From Massilia sp. HP4 (GTDB taxonomy: Bacteria; Pseudomonadota; Gammaproteobacteria; Burkholderiales; Burkholderiaceae_D): DNA of 64,000 bases. Positions within the stretch are counted from its first letter, which is position 1; each line of letters begins with the position of its first letter. Below, piece by piece: positions 17,763-25,262 of the stretch. The stretch lies in the NCBI RefSeq assembly GCF_005222695.1, contig NZ_STGG01000057.1, forward strand, positions 62,001 to 126,000, written 5' to 3'. Made by a program: the position numbers and the translations under genes. The notes under the pieces were generated by a model. The model was not told the origin of the DNA and made no database searches. It was given only the letters and a program-made list of their open reading frames with translations.

Positions 17763-18736
17763 ACATGCAGGCCAGCGCCAAGCTGATGGATCACGCGACC
17801 CAGACCATCGAGGTCGGCTCGAAGAGCTTCGCGGCTGCCGCCCGGCTGTTCCCGCCCGCCACCCGGCGCAGCGTGTTGATGCTGTACGCCTGGTGCCGCC
17901 ATTGCGACGACGTGGTCGACGGCCAGGAGCTGGGCTTCGCCGCGGCGCCGAGCGCCTACGGCGCCACCTTCGAACTCGATCGCCTGTACGACGACACCCG
18001 GCGCGCCTATTCGGGCGAGCCGATGCGCTCCCCGGCGTTTGCCGCCTTCCAGGAAGTCGCGCTCGGCCACGCGATCGCGCCGCGCTATGCCTTCGACCAC
18101 CTGGCCGGCTTCGCGATGGATGTCAACGAGGCGCGCTACCGCACCATCGACGACACCATGCGCTACTGTTACCACGTAGCCGGCGTGGTCGGCCTGATGA
18201 TGGCCTCGATCATGGGCGCCCGCGACGAGCTGGTGCTCGACCGCGCCTGCGACCTGGGCCTGGCCTTCCAACTGACGAATATCGCGCGCGACATCATCGA
18301 CGATGCAAAGATCGGCCGCTGCTACGTGCCGTCCGAGTGGCTGCTGGAAGCCGGCATCCCGCCCGACCACGTGGCCCTGCCGCGCCACCGCGCAGCACTG
18401 GCCAGGGTGGCGGCGCGCCTGGTCGAGCATGCCGAACCGTATTACGCGTCGGCCACGCTCGGCATCGCCGCCCTGCCCCTGCGTTCGGCCTGGGCGATTG
18501 CCACCGCGCGCAATGTGTATCGCCAGATCGGTATCGAAGTCAAACGGCGCGGTGCGCACGCCTGGGATGAGCGGGTGGGCACCTCGAAAGCCACCAAGCT
18601 GCGCCTGCTGGCGCTGGGCGGCGCCCAGGCGCTGGCGTCGCGCTTCAGCCCTGCTCGGGCAGCGATGGCGCGGCCGCGGCGGAACGATCTGTGGCTGCGT
18701 CCCAGTGTCCTGAATCAGAAGTTCGTTGAAAAATAA
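17759..18736 (+). CDS. crtB: phytoene synthase
   Basis: Head-to-head condensation of two GGPP to phytoene. 325 residues with the two diphosphate-binding aspartate motifs: RHCDDVVDGQE (about residue 45) and QLTNIARDIIDDAKIGRCY (about 173-191). YCYHVAGVVGLMMASIMG is also typical of squalene/phytoene synthases. The C-terminal codons and the TAA stop lie inside the left arm of a 57-bp inverted repeat whose right arm forms the end of crtZ, so the last ~11 residues (SVLNQKFVEK) are probably not ancestral CrtB sequence. It overlaps crtI by 4 nt. Confidence 0.96.
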   Translation: MNMQASAKLMDHATQTIEVGSKSFAAAARLFPPATRRSVLMLYAWCRHCDDVVDGQELGFAAAPSAYGATFELDRLYDDTRRAYSGEPMRSPAFAAFQEVALGHAIAPRYAFDHLAGFAMDVNEARYRTIDDTMRYCYHVAGVVGLMMASIMGARDELVLDRACDLGLAFQLTNIARDIIDDAKIGRCYVPSEWLLEAGIPPDHVALPRHRAALARVAARLVEHAEPYYASATLGIAALPLRSAWAIATARNVYRQIGIEVKRRGAHAWDERVGTSKATKLRLLALGGAQALASRFSPARAAMARPRRNDLWLRPSVLNQKFVEK

Positions 18737-18863
18737 ATTGGGCGAAATCGGCCTGAGACAAGGAGCAAAGCACAGCAAGGCCGGGGCCTTGCGCGCATTT
18801 GCGACGCAGTCTCAGGCCGATTCTCGCGCAATTTATTCAACGAACCTTCGATTCAGGACACTG
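18703..18863. repeat. large imperfect inverted repeat at the crtB/crtZ junction
   Basis: Left arm 18703-18759 (57 nt) and right arm 18809-18863 (55 nt). Reading outward-in on each strand, both arms run CAGTGTCCTGAATC, then GTTCGTTGAA, AATAAATTG and AATCGGCCTGAGAC, differing at only a few bases and small indels. The arms include the final codons and stops of both crtB and crtZ. The 49-nt centre holds a perfect 8-bp hairpin (GCAAGGCC / GGCCTTGC, 18775-18792). It could act as a bidirectional terminator. The 161-bp palindromic shape also resembles a MITE-like element. No target duplication is visible at the outer ends. Confidence 0.85.
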
Positions 18864-19343
18864 ACCGCGCGGGCGGCGCACCTGGCCATGCTGCGCCTGC
18901 AATTGACGTTTGAGCCTGGCGACCGGCGGCGCGTACAAAAAGCCGAAGGACACGGCGCCATCCTTGCCCTCTACCGCATGGTGCATGCGATGGGCCTGGT
19001 ACAGCCGCTTGAGGTAGCCGCTTTTTGGTACGTAGCGGAACGGCCAGCGCTGGTGCACCAGGCCGTCGTGGGCGATAAAGTAGAGAAGCCCGTAGCCGGT
19101 CATGCCGGCGCCAATCCATTCGAGCGGGTGATGGCCGCGGGTGCCGAACCAGATCAGGGCGATGGCGATACCGGCGAACACCACGGCGTACAGGTCGTTC
19201 TTTTCGAACCAGCCCGTGCGCGGCTCGTGGTGCGATCGGTGCCAGCCCCACCCGAAGCCGTGCATCACGTACTTGTGCGCGACGATGGAGAAGATTTCCA
19301 TGAACGCGATGGTGGCCAGGACGATGAGCGCGTTGGAAAGCAT
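18837..19343 (-). CDS. crtZ: beta-carotene hydroxylase
   Basis: Non-heme di-iron membrane hydroxylase converting beta-carotene to zeaxanthin. 168 residues with the four histidine clusters of the fatty-acid-hydroxylase fold: HKYVMHG (about residue 23), HRSHHEP (about 35), HDGLVHQRWPF (about 94) and HRMHHAVEG (about 118). Hydrophobic segments at 1-20, 50-68 and 75-92 anchor it in the membrane. It is transcribed towards crtB, as in Pantoea-type clusters. The extreme C-terminus (QCPESKVR) and its TGA lie in the right arm of the large inverted repeat. The start at 19343 has only a weak ribosome-binding site. Confidence 0.95.
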   Translation of the reverse strand: MLSNALIVLATIAFMEIFSIVAHKYVMHGFGWGWHRSHHEPRTGWFEKNDLYAVVFAGIAIALIWFGTRGHHPLEWIGAGMTGYGLLYFIAHDGLVHQRWPFRYVPKSGYLKRLYQAHRMHHAVEGKDGAVSFGFLYAPPVARLKRQLQAQHGQVRRPRGQCPESKVR

Positions 19344-19480
19344 AATGATGGGTCAAGGGCATGGAAACGGGATGTCCACAGCCTATCATGACGATGCCTG
19401 CGCACGGTTGCGCTGCGGTGCCGCACAGGCGGTCAAACACGATTCACACCTTGTTTACTTACCTTTTCAATGGAGTTTTC

Positions 19481-19909
19481 ATGCAGTCGAACTTACGTAC
19501 CCTGGGCATTTCCCTTCTGCTGGCGGCAGGCATGGGCGCCGCCGGCCTTGCTTCGGCCGCGTCGATCGAAGTCAGGGTCCAGGGCGTCACCAGCGCCAAG
19601 GGCACGGTGCGGGTCGCAATCTGCGACAAGGCGACCTTTTTGAAGGATTGCCCATACGCGGCCTCGGCCCCTGCCAAGGAGGGGGAAACCGTGGTCACCG
19701 TGAACGACGTGCCGCCGGGCTGGTGGGCCGTGCTGTCGTTCCAGGACGAGAACGACAACGGAAAGCTCGACCGCAATGCCCTTGGCATCCCGAAGGAGCG
19801 CTACGCCTTCAGCCGCGATGCGCGCGGCCGCTTCGGGCCGCCGAGCTTCGAGGATGCGGCCTTCGTGCTGCGTGACGAGAAGGCGGTCAGTTACATCAAG
19901 TTGCGCTGA
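19481..19909 (+). CDS. exported DUF2141 domain protein
   Basis: A 142-residue secreted protein. The Sec signal peptide spans about residues 1-28 (SNLRTLGISLLLAAGMGAAG, ending LASAA). The mature domain has the DUF2141 hallmarks: a beta-rich segment with VRVAICDKATFL, then a calcium-like acidic turn SFQDENDNGKLDRNALGIPK and YAFSRDARGRFGPPSFEDA. The ATG at 19481 is preceded by TGGAG. Function is unknown. It sits divergently from crtZ, and DUF2141 genes are familiar neighbours of carotenoid clusters in other bacteria, which suggests an envelope or pigment-related role. That role is inference. Confidence 0.85.
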   Translation: MQSNLRTLGISLLLAAGMGAAGLASAASIEVRVQGVTSAKGTVRVAICDKATFLKDCPYAASAPAKEGETVVTVNDVPPGWWAVLSFQDENDNGKLDRNALGIPKERYAFSRDARGRFGPPSFEDAAFVLRDEKAVSYIKLR

Positions 19910-20251
19910 GCTCTCGCGCCGGGAACGGCCGGCAGAGCGGCTTGCTCACGCCGGATGCGCCGGCACGCCACCTCCAGTTCGGCGCTCCCCGATCCTGGAG
20001 GATGACCCTTGCAGGTCTGACTGCGCACGTGCTTGCGGCGACCGCTGCGGGCGCTGCTTCGGCCGCAGTAACAGCCTTCCCTCCGATATCTGGATGTAGT
20101 TAGTCGCAGCTGAAGCATCGTCCTTCGCCTGAACATGTCATGGACTCATTCTATTCAACGACTGCTCGACAATTGTGCCAGCGGAGGGATTGTTCGCTTG
20201 TCGGATTTCTCGTACCTTCTCGAACACCAACGATGCCAGCGACCTGCCAAC
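19910..20251. other. non-coding interval between DUF2141 and aox 3' ends
   Basis: 342 bp between two convergent genes. It contains short GC-rich self-complementary bits (for example GCCGGATGCGCCGGC near 19960) but no convincing open frame, tRNA-like fold or T-tailed terminator. Confidence 0.4.
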
Positions 20252-20899
20252 TCATGCGCCCTGCTTGACCTCTACCGGAGTCAGTGCATCGGCAAACCCG
20301 TGGTTGACATCGCGATGACCCATCTCGTCCTGGCGCACGACCAGCACCACGTCACGCAAGCGGGCATTGGCGGGCAGGTTCCAGTACGCGATCGCGATAT
20401 CGGGCGCCGCGACATTCTCCACGCGCCCGGCATCGATCTCCGCCAGGTACAGGGTATAGCTGATGACGGCCTGCTCTTCGAAGTAGCCGACCAGGCGGTG
20501 CGCGGTCTTGGGCGAGGTCAGGTACAGCAGGAAGAACGCCACGAAGAACAGGGCTTGCACCGTCAGGATGACCAGGCGCTCGAACGGGTTTGGCTTGGCG
20601 ATCTGCACGAAGGTCATCAGGTGCATGCGCTCGTTTTCCGCTTCGTCGAGCAGGGTGCGGATCCAGCCCTGGTCCTCGACCATCCAGCGCAGGCAACGCA
20701 GGTGGACCAGCATGCCGCCAACCATGCCTGGCACGGCCGCCACGGTTTCCAGCACAATCGCCCGGTTGCCGTAGCGTTTGGCAAAAAACGTGTCCGCGAA
20801 AAAGCGGAGCATCAGCGTCAGCCCCAGCGCAACGTGATCGGAAAAATTGCGGGCAGCGCGGTGGTCTTCCACGGGCTTGGTTCTATCGAGCGCTTTCAT
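20252..20899 (-). CDS. aox: alternative (cyanide-insensitive) ubiquinol oxidase
   Basis: Di-iron ubiquinol oxidase reducing O2 to water without proton pumping. 215 residues with all metal-ligand motifs: LET (Glu51), NERMH (Glu90, His93), EEQAV in YFEEQAVISYT, and RQDEMGHRDVNH near the C-terminus (Glu and His). A hydrophobic segment (LVILTVQALFFVAFFLLYLT) provides interfacial membrane association. The ATG at 20899 is chosen because a GGGAG ribosome-binding site precedes it. It is a single-gene unit with a hairpin (20946-20961) and a dyad in its upstream region. Bacterial AOX often accompanies NO or respiratory stress; that role is inferred here. Confidence 0.93.
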   Translation of the reverse strand: MKALDRTKPVEDHRAARNFSDHVALGLTLMLRFFADTFFAKRYGNRAIVLETVAAVPGMVGGMLVHLRCLRWMVEDQGWIRTLLDEAENERMHLMTFVQIAKPNPFERLVILTVQALFFVAFFLLYLTSPKTAHRLVGYFEEQAVISYTLYLAEIDAGRVENVAAPDIAIAYWNLPANARLRDVVLVVRQDEMGHRDVNHGFADALTPVEVKQGA

Positions 20900-20965
20900 G
20901 TTCAGACTCCCTGTATCTAGGTTGACTATCTGTCGACTTGCTGTATCCGGCCAAAGCCGGAAAAC

Positions 20966-20980
20966 ATGCATTCAAGATAC
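20966..20980. promoter_or_regulatory. NsrR-like partial dyad upstream of aox
   Basis: ATGCATTCAAGATAC resembles the core of the NO-sensing NsrR site (ATGyATTTnAAATrC), differing at two fixed positions, about 70 bp upstream of the aox ATG. A 6-bp hairpin, TCCGGC-CAAA-GCCGGA (20946-20961), lies between it and the gene. Weak evidence; no NsrR gene is in the window. Confidence 0.25.
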
Positions 20981-21051
20981 TCTTTAAAATCCAAGGGGTC
21001 AACAATGAGCAACAATTTCTGCGGCGGTTGATACTTTAGGAAGAGGCCGGC

Positions 21052-21717
21052 CTAATGGGTAGCGCCGCCCGCCTCGCGCACGTCGGCGTCGACGCTCACC
21101 GTCACCTCGACCGCCAGCTTGATGCCGGCAATGATGTCGTCCAGCGCCATCGACGGCGGTGCATCGGCCCGCGCCGCGGCCTGCTCCGGCAGGAAAGGCA
21201 CGTGGATGAAGCCGGCCTTGATCGGCTGCGGCTGGCGCGCGGCATGGTGCATCAGCCCATAGAACACGTGATTGCACACGAAGGTGCCGGCAGTCTGCGA
21301 TACGCCGGCGACCAGGCCCTGCTCGCGCAGCGCCCGCACAATGGCCTTGATCGGCAGGGTCGAGAAGTACGCAGCCGGGCCCTCGTCCGCAATCGCCGCA
21401 TCCACCGGCTGCTGGCCGCCGTTGTCGAGGATCGCCGCATCGTCGACATTGATCGCCACCCGCTCGACCGAGATGTCGGGCCGTCCGCCGGCCTGGCCGA
21501 CGGCGATCACGACGTCAGGATGCAATTCGTCGACCATGGCAACGAGGTCTTCGATCGCCTGGCCGAACACGCAGGGCAGCTGGCGCACCTCGACCCGGAA
21601 GCGATGCTCTCCCACCATGCCTTCCCAGCCTTCGAGCGCGCGCACCGCCTCCCAGGCGGGGTTGATGGTGGCGCCATTGAACGGCTCGAAGCCAGTCAGC
21701 AGTACGGTCTTGATCAT
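21052..21717 (-). CDS. pcp: pyroglutamyl-peptidase I
   Basis: Cytoplasmic cysteine peptidase (family C15) removing N-terminal 5-oxoproline (pyroglutamate) from peptides. 221 residues with LLTGFEPFNG at the N-terminus and the catalytic triad: Glu in ISVERVAIN (about residue 84), Cys in TAGTFVCNHVFYG (about 148) and His in AGFIHVPFLPEQ (about 171). The ATG is preceded by GAGG and begins 7 nt after the DUF979 gene, so it is third in the DUF969-DUF979-pcp operon. The product, 5-oxoproline, is the proposed cargo of the two membrane proteins encoded upstream. Confidence 0.95.
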   Translation of the reverse strand: MIKTVLLTGFEPFNGATINPAWEAVRALEGWEGMVGEHRFRVEVRQLPCVFGQAIEDLVAMVDELHPDVVIAVGQAGGRPDISVERVAINVDDAAILDNGGQQPVDAAIADEGPAAYFSTLPIKAIVRALREQGLVAGVSQTAGTFVCNHVFYGLMHHAARQPQPIKAGFIHVPFLPEQAAARADAPPSMALDDIIAGIKLAVEVTVSVDADVREAGGATH

Positions 21718-21724
21718 CGCGGCC

Positions 21725-22681
21725 TCACAGGTTCATCAAAAAATACAGCAGGAAGATATTCGCTACCAGGATCGGCAGCGCACTCGGTATCTGGGCGCGG
21801 ATCACCGCGTTCTTGTCGGGCAGCTCGAGCAGCGCCGCCGGCACGATGTTGAAATTGGCCGCCATCGGTGTCATCAGGGTACCGCAATAGGCGCTGAACA
21901 TGCCGATCGCCGCCATCACGGCCGGGTTGGCGCCATACATCCCGATCAGTACCGGAATGCCGACCCCGCCCGCCATTACCGGGAAGGCGGCGAAGCCGTT
22001 GCCCATCACGATCGTAAACAGCGCCATGCCGATGCAGAACACGGCCACCGCGATGAAGCGCGAATCCATGCCGATATAGGTGGTCGTCAGGTGCGCCACC
22101 GCCTTGCCGACGCCGGCTTCCGAGAACAGCAGTCCCAGCACCGCCAGGATGTGCGGCAGCACCACCGCCCAGCTCATCGCATCGACCAGGCGCCGCGCCT
22201 CGCGCACGCCCTGCAACGGCGTGGCGCGCGTCAGCCAGCAGGCCGCGATCAACGCGACGATAGCGCCGCAGCCCATGCTGACCAGGGTCAGGTGGGCCGG
22301 GTCGAGCAGCGGCAGGCCGTTGAACTGCACGTCCTTGAGCACGGTGGCGCCGATGACGGTCACCAGCGGCAGCAGCAGCGCCGGAATGAAGATGCGATTG
22401 CCCAGGCGCGCGACGTTGGCGCGGCGCACGCTCGGGTCGAGCGTCCTGGGCGCGCCGGCCTTGACGCCGCCGAAGCCGGCCAGCAGCGCCATCCCGATCA
22501 TCAGGGCGCCGACCGCCGCCGGCGCCATGCGCTCGCCGGCCAGGTACAGCAGCGCATACAGTCCCCAGAACAACGCGGTGGTATGACGGCGCGGATTGCT
22601 GCGGTCCACCAGGTTCATGATGGCCACGGCCGACAAGAGAAGGCCGACCAGGATGTAGAAATGTTCGATGGTGAGAGTCAT
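21725..22681 (-). CDS. DUF979 membrane protein, putative 5-oxoproline transporter subunit
   Basis: A 318-residue polytopic inner-membrane protein with about nine hydrophobic segments, starting MTLTIEHFYILVGLLLSAVA. Conserved DUF979 segments include MSWAVVLPHILAVLGLLFSE, IVMGNGFAAFPVMAGGVG and GTLMTPMAANFNIVPAALLE. DUF979 occurs beside DUF969, and the two are annotated as a two-component 5-oxoproline transporter. It overlaps the DUF969 gene by 4 nt (ATGA) and is followed by pcp, which fits that cargo. Transport has not been shown for this protein; the assignment is from family and context. Confidence 0.85.
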   Translation of the reverse strand: MTLTIEHFYILVGLLLSAVAIMNLVDRSNPRRHTTALFWGLYALLYLAGERMAPAAVGALMIGMALLAGFGGVKAGAPRTLDPSVRRANVARLGNRIFIPALLLPLVTVIGATVLKDVQFNGLPLLDPAHLTLVSMGCGAIVALIAACWLTRATPLQGVREARRLVDAMSWAVVLPHILAVLGLLFSEAGVGKAVAHLTTTYIGMDSRFIAVAVFCIGMALFTIVMGNGFAAFPVMAGGVGIPVLIGMYGANPAVMAAIGMFSAYCGTLMTPMAANFNIVPAALLELPDKNAVIRAQIPSALPILVANIFLLYFLMNL

Positions 22682-23394
22682 GCCGCGTCCTTCGCTGCCG
22701 CCACTTCGCGCTCGATCTCGCGCTTGATCTCATGATCCAGCCGGTGCAGGTTCCAGGCATGGATCACGAAGGCGGTGATCGCGGTCGGGATGCCCCACAA
22801 GGCGATGTGCAGTGGATTGACCTCGATGCCCTCGGCCTGCAGGATCGTGTGCATCAGGACGATGGCGCCGAAGGCGACGAAGATGTCTTCGCCGAAGAAC
22901 AGGCCGATATTGTCGGTGGCGGCCGACATGGCGCGGATGCGGTGGCGCACGCGCTCGGGCAGGCTGCCGTGCTGGGTTTCCGCAGCCGCTTCGGCCATCG
23001 GCGCGACCAGCGGCCGCACCATCGTCGGATGGCCGCCCAGGCTGGTCAGGCCCATCGCGGCGGTGCTCTCGCGCGCGAACAGGTAGACGATCAAGAGGCG
23101 CCCGGCGGTGGCCGAGCGCACCTTCGCGATCACCGATTGCGCCTGTTCGCGCAGGCCGAAGCGTTCCAGCAGGCCGATCGCGGCCAGCGGCAGCAGCAGG
23201 ATCAAGGGCAGGTTGCGCGTCTTGACGAAGGCATTGCCGAGCGACTCGAGCAAGGCCATGACGGGCATGGCCGCCGCAACGCCGGTGACGCCGCAGGCGG
23301 CGACCGCCACCAGCACCGGATTGGCCCGCAGTAAAAAGCCGGCGACGACGACGACCACGCCGAGCAGTGGCCACAGATTGACAGCAGATTGCAT
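22678..23394 (-). CDS. DUF969 membrane protein, putative 5-oxoproline transporter subunit
   Basis: A 238-residue membrane protein beginning MQSAVNLWPLLGVVVVVAGF, with six or so hydrophobic segments and the DUF969 landmarks FVKTRNLPLILLLPLAAIGL, FARESTAAMGLTSLGGHPTM and SAATDNIGLFFGEDIFVAFG. The C-terminus is a charged cytoplasmic tail (KREIEREVAAAKDAA). The ATG at 23394 is preferred over a TTG eight codons upstream. First gene of the three-gene unit with DUF979 and pcp. The family is paired with DUF979 in 5-oxoproline uptake; no oxoprolinase gene is visible in this window. Confidence 0.85.
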   Translation of the reverse strand: MQSAVNLWPLLGVVVVVAGFLLRANPVLVAVAACGVTGVAAAMPVMALLESLGNAFVKTRNLPLILLLPLAAIGLLERFGLREQAQSVIAKVRSATAGRLLIVYLFARESTAAMGLTSLGGHPTMVRPLVAPMAEAAAETQHGSLPERVRHRIRAMSAATDNIGLFFGEDIFVAFGAIVLMHTILQAEGIEVNPLHIALWGIPTAITAFVIHAWNLHRLDHEIKREIEREVAAAKDAA

Positions 23395-23461
23395 GGATTC
23401 CCCGGCAATATTCGACAAGCCGAGGATCTTACTCCATGTCGTGTGTTAATCCGGCAAGAAT

Positions 23462-23764
23462 TCAGGCCGGCCGCACGGGGTTGCCCGCCAGGTCGCCGAC
23501 CACCGTATTCCACTGGCGCACGTGGAAGGCGCGTACCAGGCCGTGCGTGACATACGGGTCTTGCGCCGCGAACAACTGCACCGGTTCGGCCGTCGCGCAA
23601 TCGAAGACCAACACCGCATGGTCGGCCGGTTCGGCCAGCGCGCCGGCCAGGACGAGTTCTCCGCGCTCCTGCGCCTCCCAGGCCAGCTTCAGGTGGGCGT
23701 CGCGGAATTCGCCGCGGCGTTCGAGGTAGTCGGGGGCGAGGTCATACGTGAGCAGGTAGTGCAC
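23462..23764 (-). CDS. YciI family protein
   Basis: A 100-residue protein of the YciI/YCII fold (ferredoxin-like). It starts at a GTG (MHYLLTYDLAPDYLERRGEF), which is preferred because GGAG lies 7 nt upstream and it gives the family's normal N-terminus; upstream extension of the frame is unsupported. The conserved H in FRDAHLKLA and the D in AVLVFDCATAEP/QDPYV region are usual for the family, which contains small enzymes with His/Asp active sites and stand-alone proteins of unknown role. It lies 67 nt upstream of the DUF969 gene on the same strand and may be in the same transcript. Confidence 0.85.
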   Translation of the reverse strand: MHYLLTYDLAPDYLERRGEFRDAHLKLAWEAQERGELVLAGALAEPADHAVLVFDCATAEPVQLFAAQDPYVTHGLVRAFHVRQWNTVVGDLAGNPVRPA

Positions 23765-23947
23765 GGCTTCTCCAGGGGGCGTCAGATGAATCCACATCCT
23801 AACCGCAATCGCACAACCGGAACACCAGCACAACGGCAGCGCTCAGTGTTGGCTTAAAACAACTTTTTGACCCGATTCGCATCCTCCGCCCATCAGTGAG
23901 AGGTGTCACACAGAACAAAACTCAGCGGTTGACGTAGACTATCAGTC

Positions 23948-24886
23948 ATGGATATGTCGAAGAAAATGGCGGCGGGGATCACGGGCTTTGCCAGCATGCT
24001 ATGGCTGGGGCTGACCGCGGCCGTGGCCGCCAACCAGCGCCGCCTGGTCTTCAATCCGACGCTCGAGCGCGAAGTGCAAAGCCCGCGCAGCAGCGGCCAC
24101 CGCACCCGTCCCGTGGTCTTGCGCGCCGCCGACGGCACCCGGCTCTCCGGCTGGCTGATGACGCCGACCATCCCCGGCCCGCGCCCGGCGGTGCTGTATT
24201 TCGGCGGCCGTTCCGAAGAAGTGTCCTGGGTCGTGCGCGATGCCGGCAAGCTGTTCCCGAACATGACGGTGCTGGCGATGAATTACCGCGGCTACGGCGA
24301 ATCGCAGGGCGTGCCGGCCGAGATCCACATGATCGAAGACGGCTGCCTGCTGTACGACTGGCTGGCCACCCGCGGCCAGGTCGATCCGCACCGCATCGCG
24401 GTGGTCGGCCGCAGCCTGGGTTCTGGCGTCGCGGTGCAGGTCGCCAAGGAGCGCCCCGCCCACTCGGTGGTCCTGATCACGCCCTACGATTCGATTCTCG
24501 CGATCGCCAAGCGGCGTTTTCGCGTGATGCCGATCGAATATATGCTGCAGCACCGCTTCGAGTCGATCAAGTACGCGCCCTCGCTCAAGGCGCCCACCTA
24601 CGTGCTGCGCGCATCCAGCGACGACGTGGTGCCGCACACGCATACCGACCTGCTGGTGGCCAAGCTGGGCCAGCTGGTAGCCGATGACGTCGTGCCCGAC
24701 TCCGACCACATGAACATCCCCTACCTCGAGGCGACGCAAGACCTGATCGCCGGCTTCCTCACGCGCCAGTTCAGCCAGCCGGTGACGCCGGCCGCGGCGG
24801 CAGCCGTCGCCGACGCCGTGGCCACCGCCGAACCGCCGGCCGAGGCCGTTCCCACACCCGCCGATTTCGTCCTTGCGACAAAATAA
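23948..24886 (+). CDS. membrane-anchored alpha/beta hydrolase
   Basis: A 312-residue serine hydrolase with an N-terminal membrane anchor or uncleaved signal (about residues 8-28). The hydrolase domain resembles BEM46/ABHD13-type proteins. The oxyanion segment is NYRGYGESQG, the nucleophile elbow is VVGRSLGSGVAV (Ser about 158), the acid is in RASSDDVVPH and the His is in SDHMN. A low-complexity Ala/Pro/Glu tail of about 45 residues follows. The substrate is unknown; the family includes peptidase/esterase-like proteins. It is a single gene between divergent YciI and the nucleoside transporter operon. Confidence 0.85.
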   Translation: MDMSKKMAAGITGFASMLWLGLTAAVAANQRRLVFNPTLEREVQSPRSSGHRTRPVVLRAADGTRLSGWLMTPTIPGPRPAVLYFGGRSEEVSWVVRDAGKLFPNMTVLAMNYRGYGESQGVPAEIHMIEDGCLLYDWLATRGQVDPHRIAVVGRSLGSGVAVQVAKERPAHSVVLITPYDSILAIAKRRFRVMPIEYMLQHRFESIKYAPSLKAPTYVLRASSDDVVPHTHTDLLVAKLGQLVADDVVPDSDHMNIPYLEATQDLIAGFLTRQFSQPVTPAAAAAVADAVATAEPPAEAVPTPADFVLATK

Positions 24887-25262
24887 TTGCTGAAAGTTGT
24901 CAGCATTTATATTTCCAACGAATAAATTGGCAAGTAAAATCGTATTTGTCACCGACTTGTAAGTTCATGCATATTTGACAGCTTGCGCTGAAATGGCGTG
25001 AGCTCGCTCATGTTTTCGCCATATTCGACCCAAATCAGCCGGATCGACCCTCCCAGCCTGTTGTGACCGTGCTACATGCATGTCCTTCTGCTGAGAAAAT
25101 AGTCGCCAGATACAAATCGTAACCCCCTGCGGCCTGCCGGGCTGACACAATCGCGCAGCGCGAAGTGTCCTCCCCTCATGCCGCTCGAGGTCGCACTTGC
25201 GCAGCCCTTACCCATCGGACCCCATGCCGCGGGTACAATATCGCTATTCCAGGAGCCCATTG
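24887..25262. promoter_or_regulatory. upstream region of the nucleoside transporter operon
   Basis: 376 bp without a credible gene. The first ~150 bp are AT-richer than the surroundings. A -10-like TACAAT lies at 25234-25239, 24 bp before the transporter ATG, but no clear -35 is found. An AGGAG ribosome-binding site lies at 25251-25255. No riboswitch-like fold was recognised. Confidence 0.4.

Noticed and set aside
20135-20920. A plus-strand frame of about 260 codons across the aox region
   Set aside because: It is antisense to the alternative oxidase gene, whose metal-ligand motifs leave no doubt about the coding strand.
25197-25262. Upstream in-frame extension of the BMP nucleoside-binding protein
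   Set aside because: The ATG at 25263 begins a proper signal peptide and has an AGGAG; the extension would bury the signal sequence.
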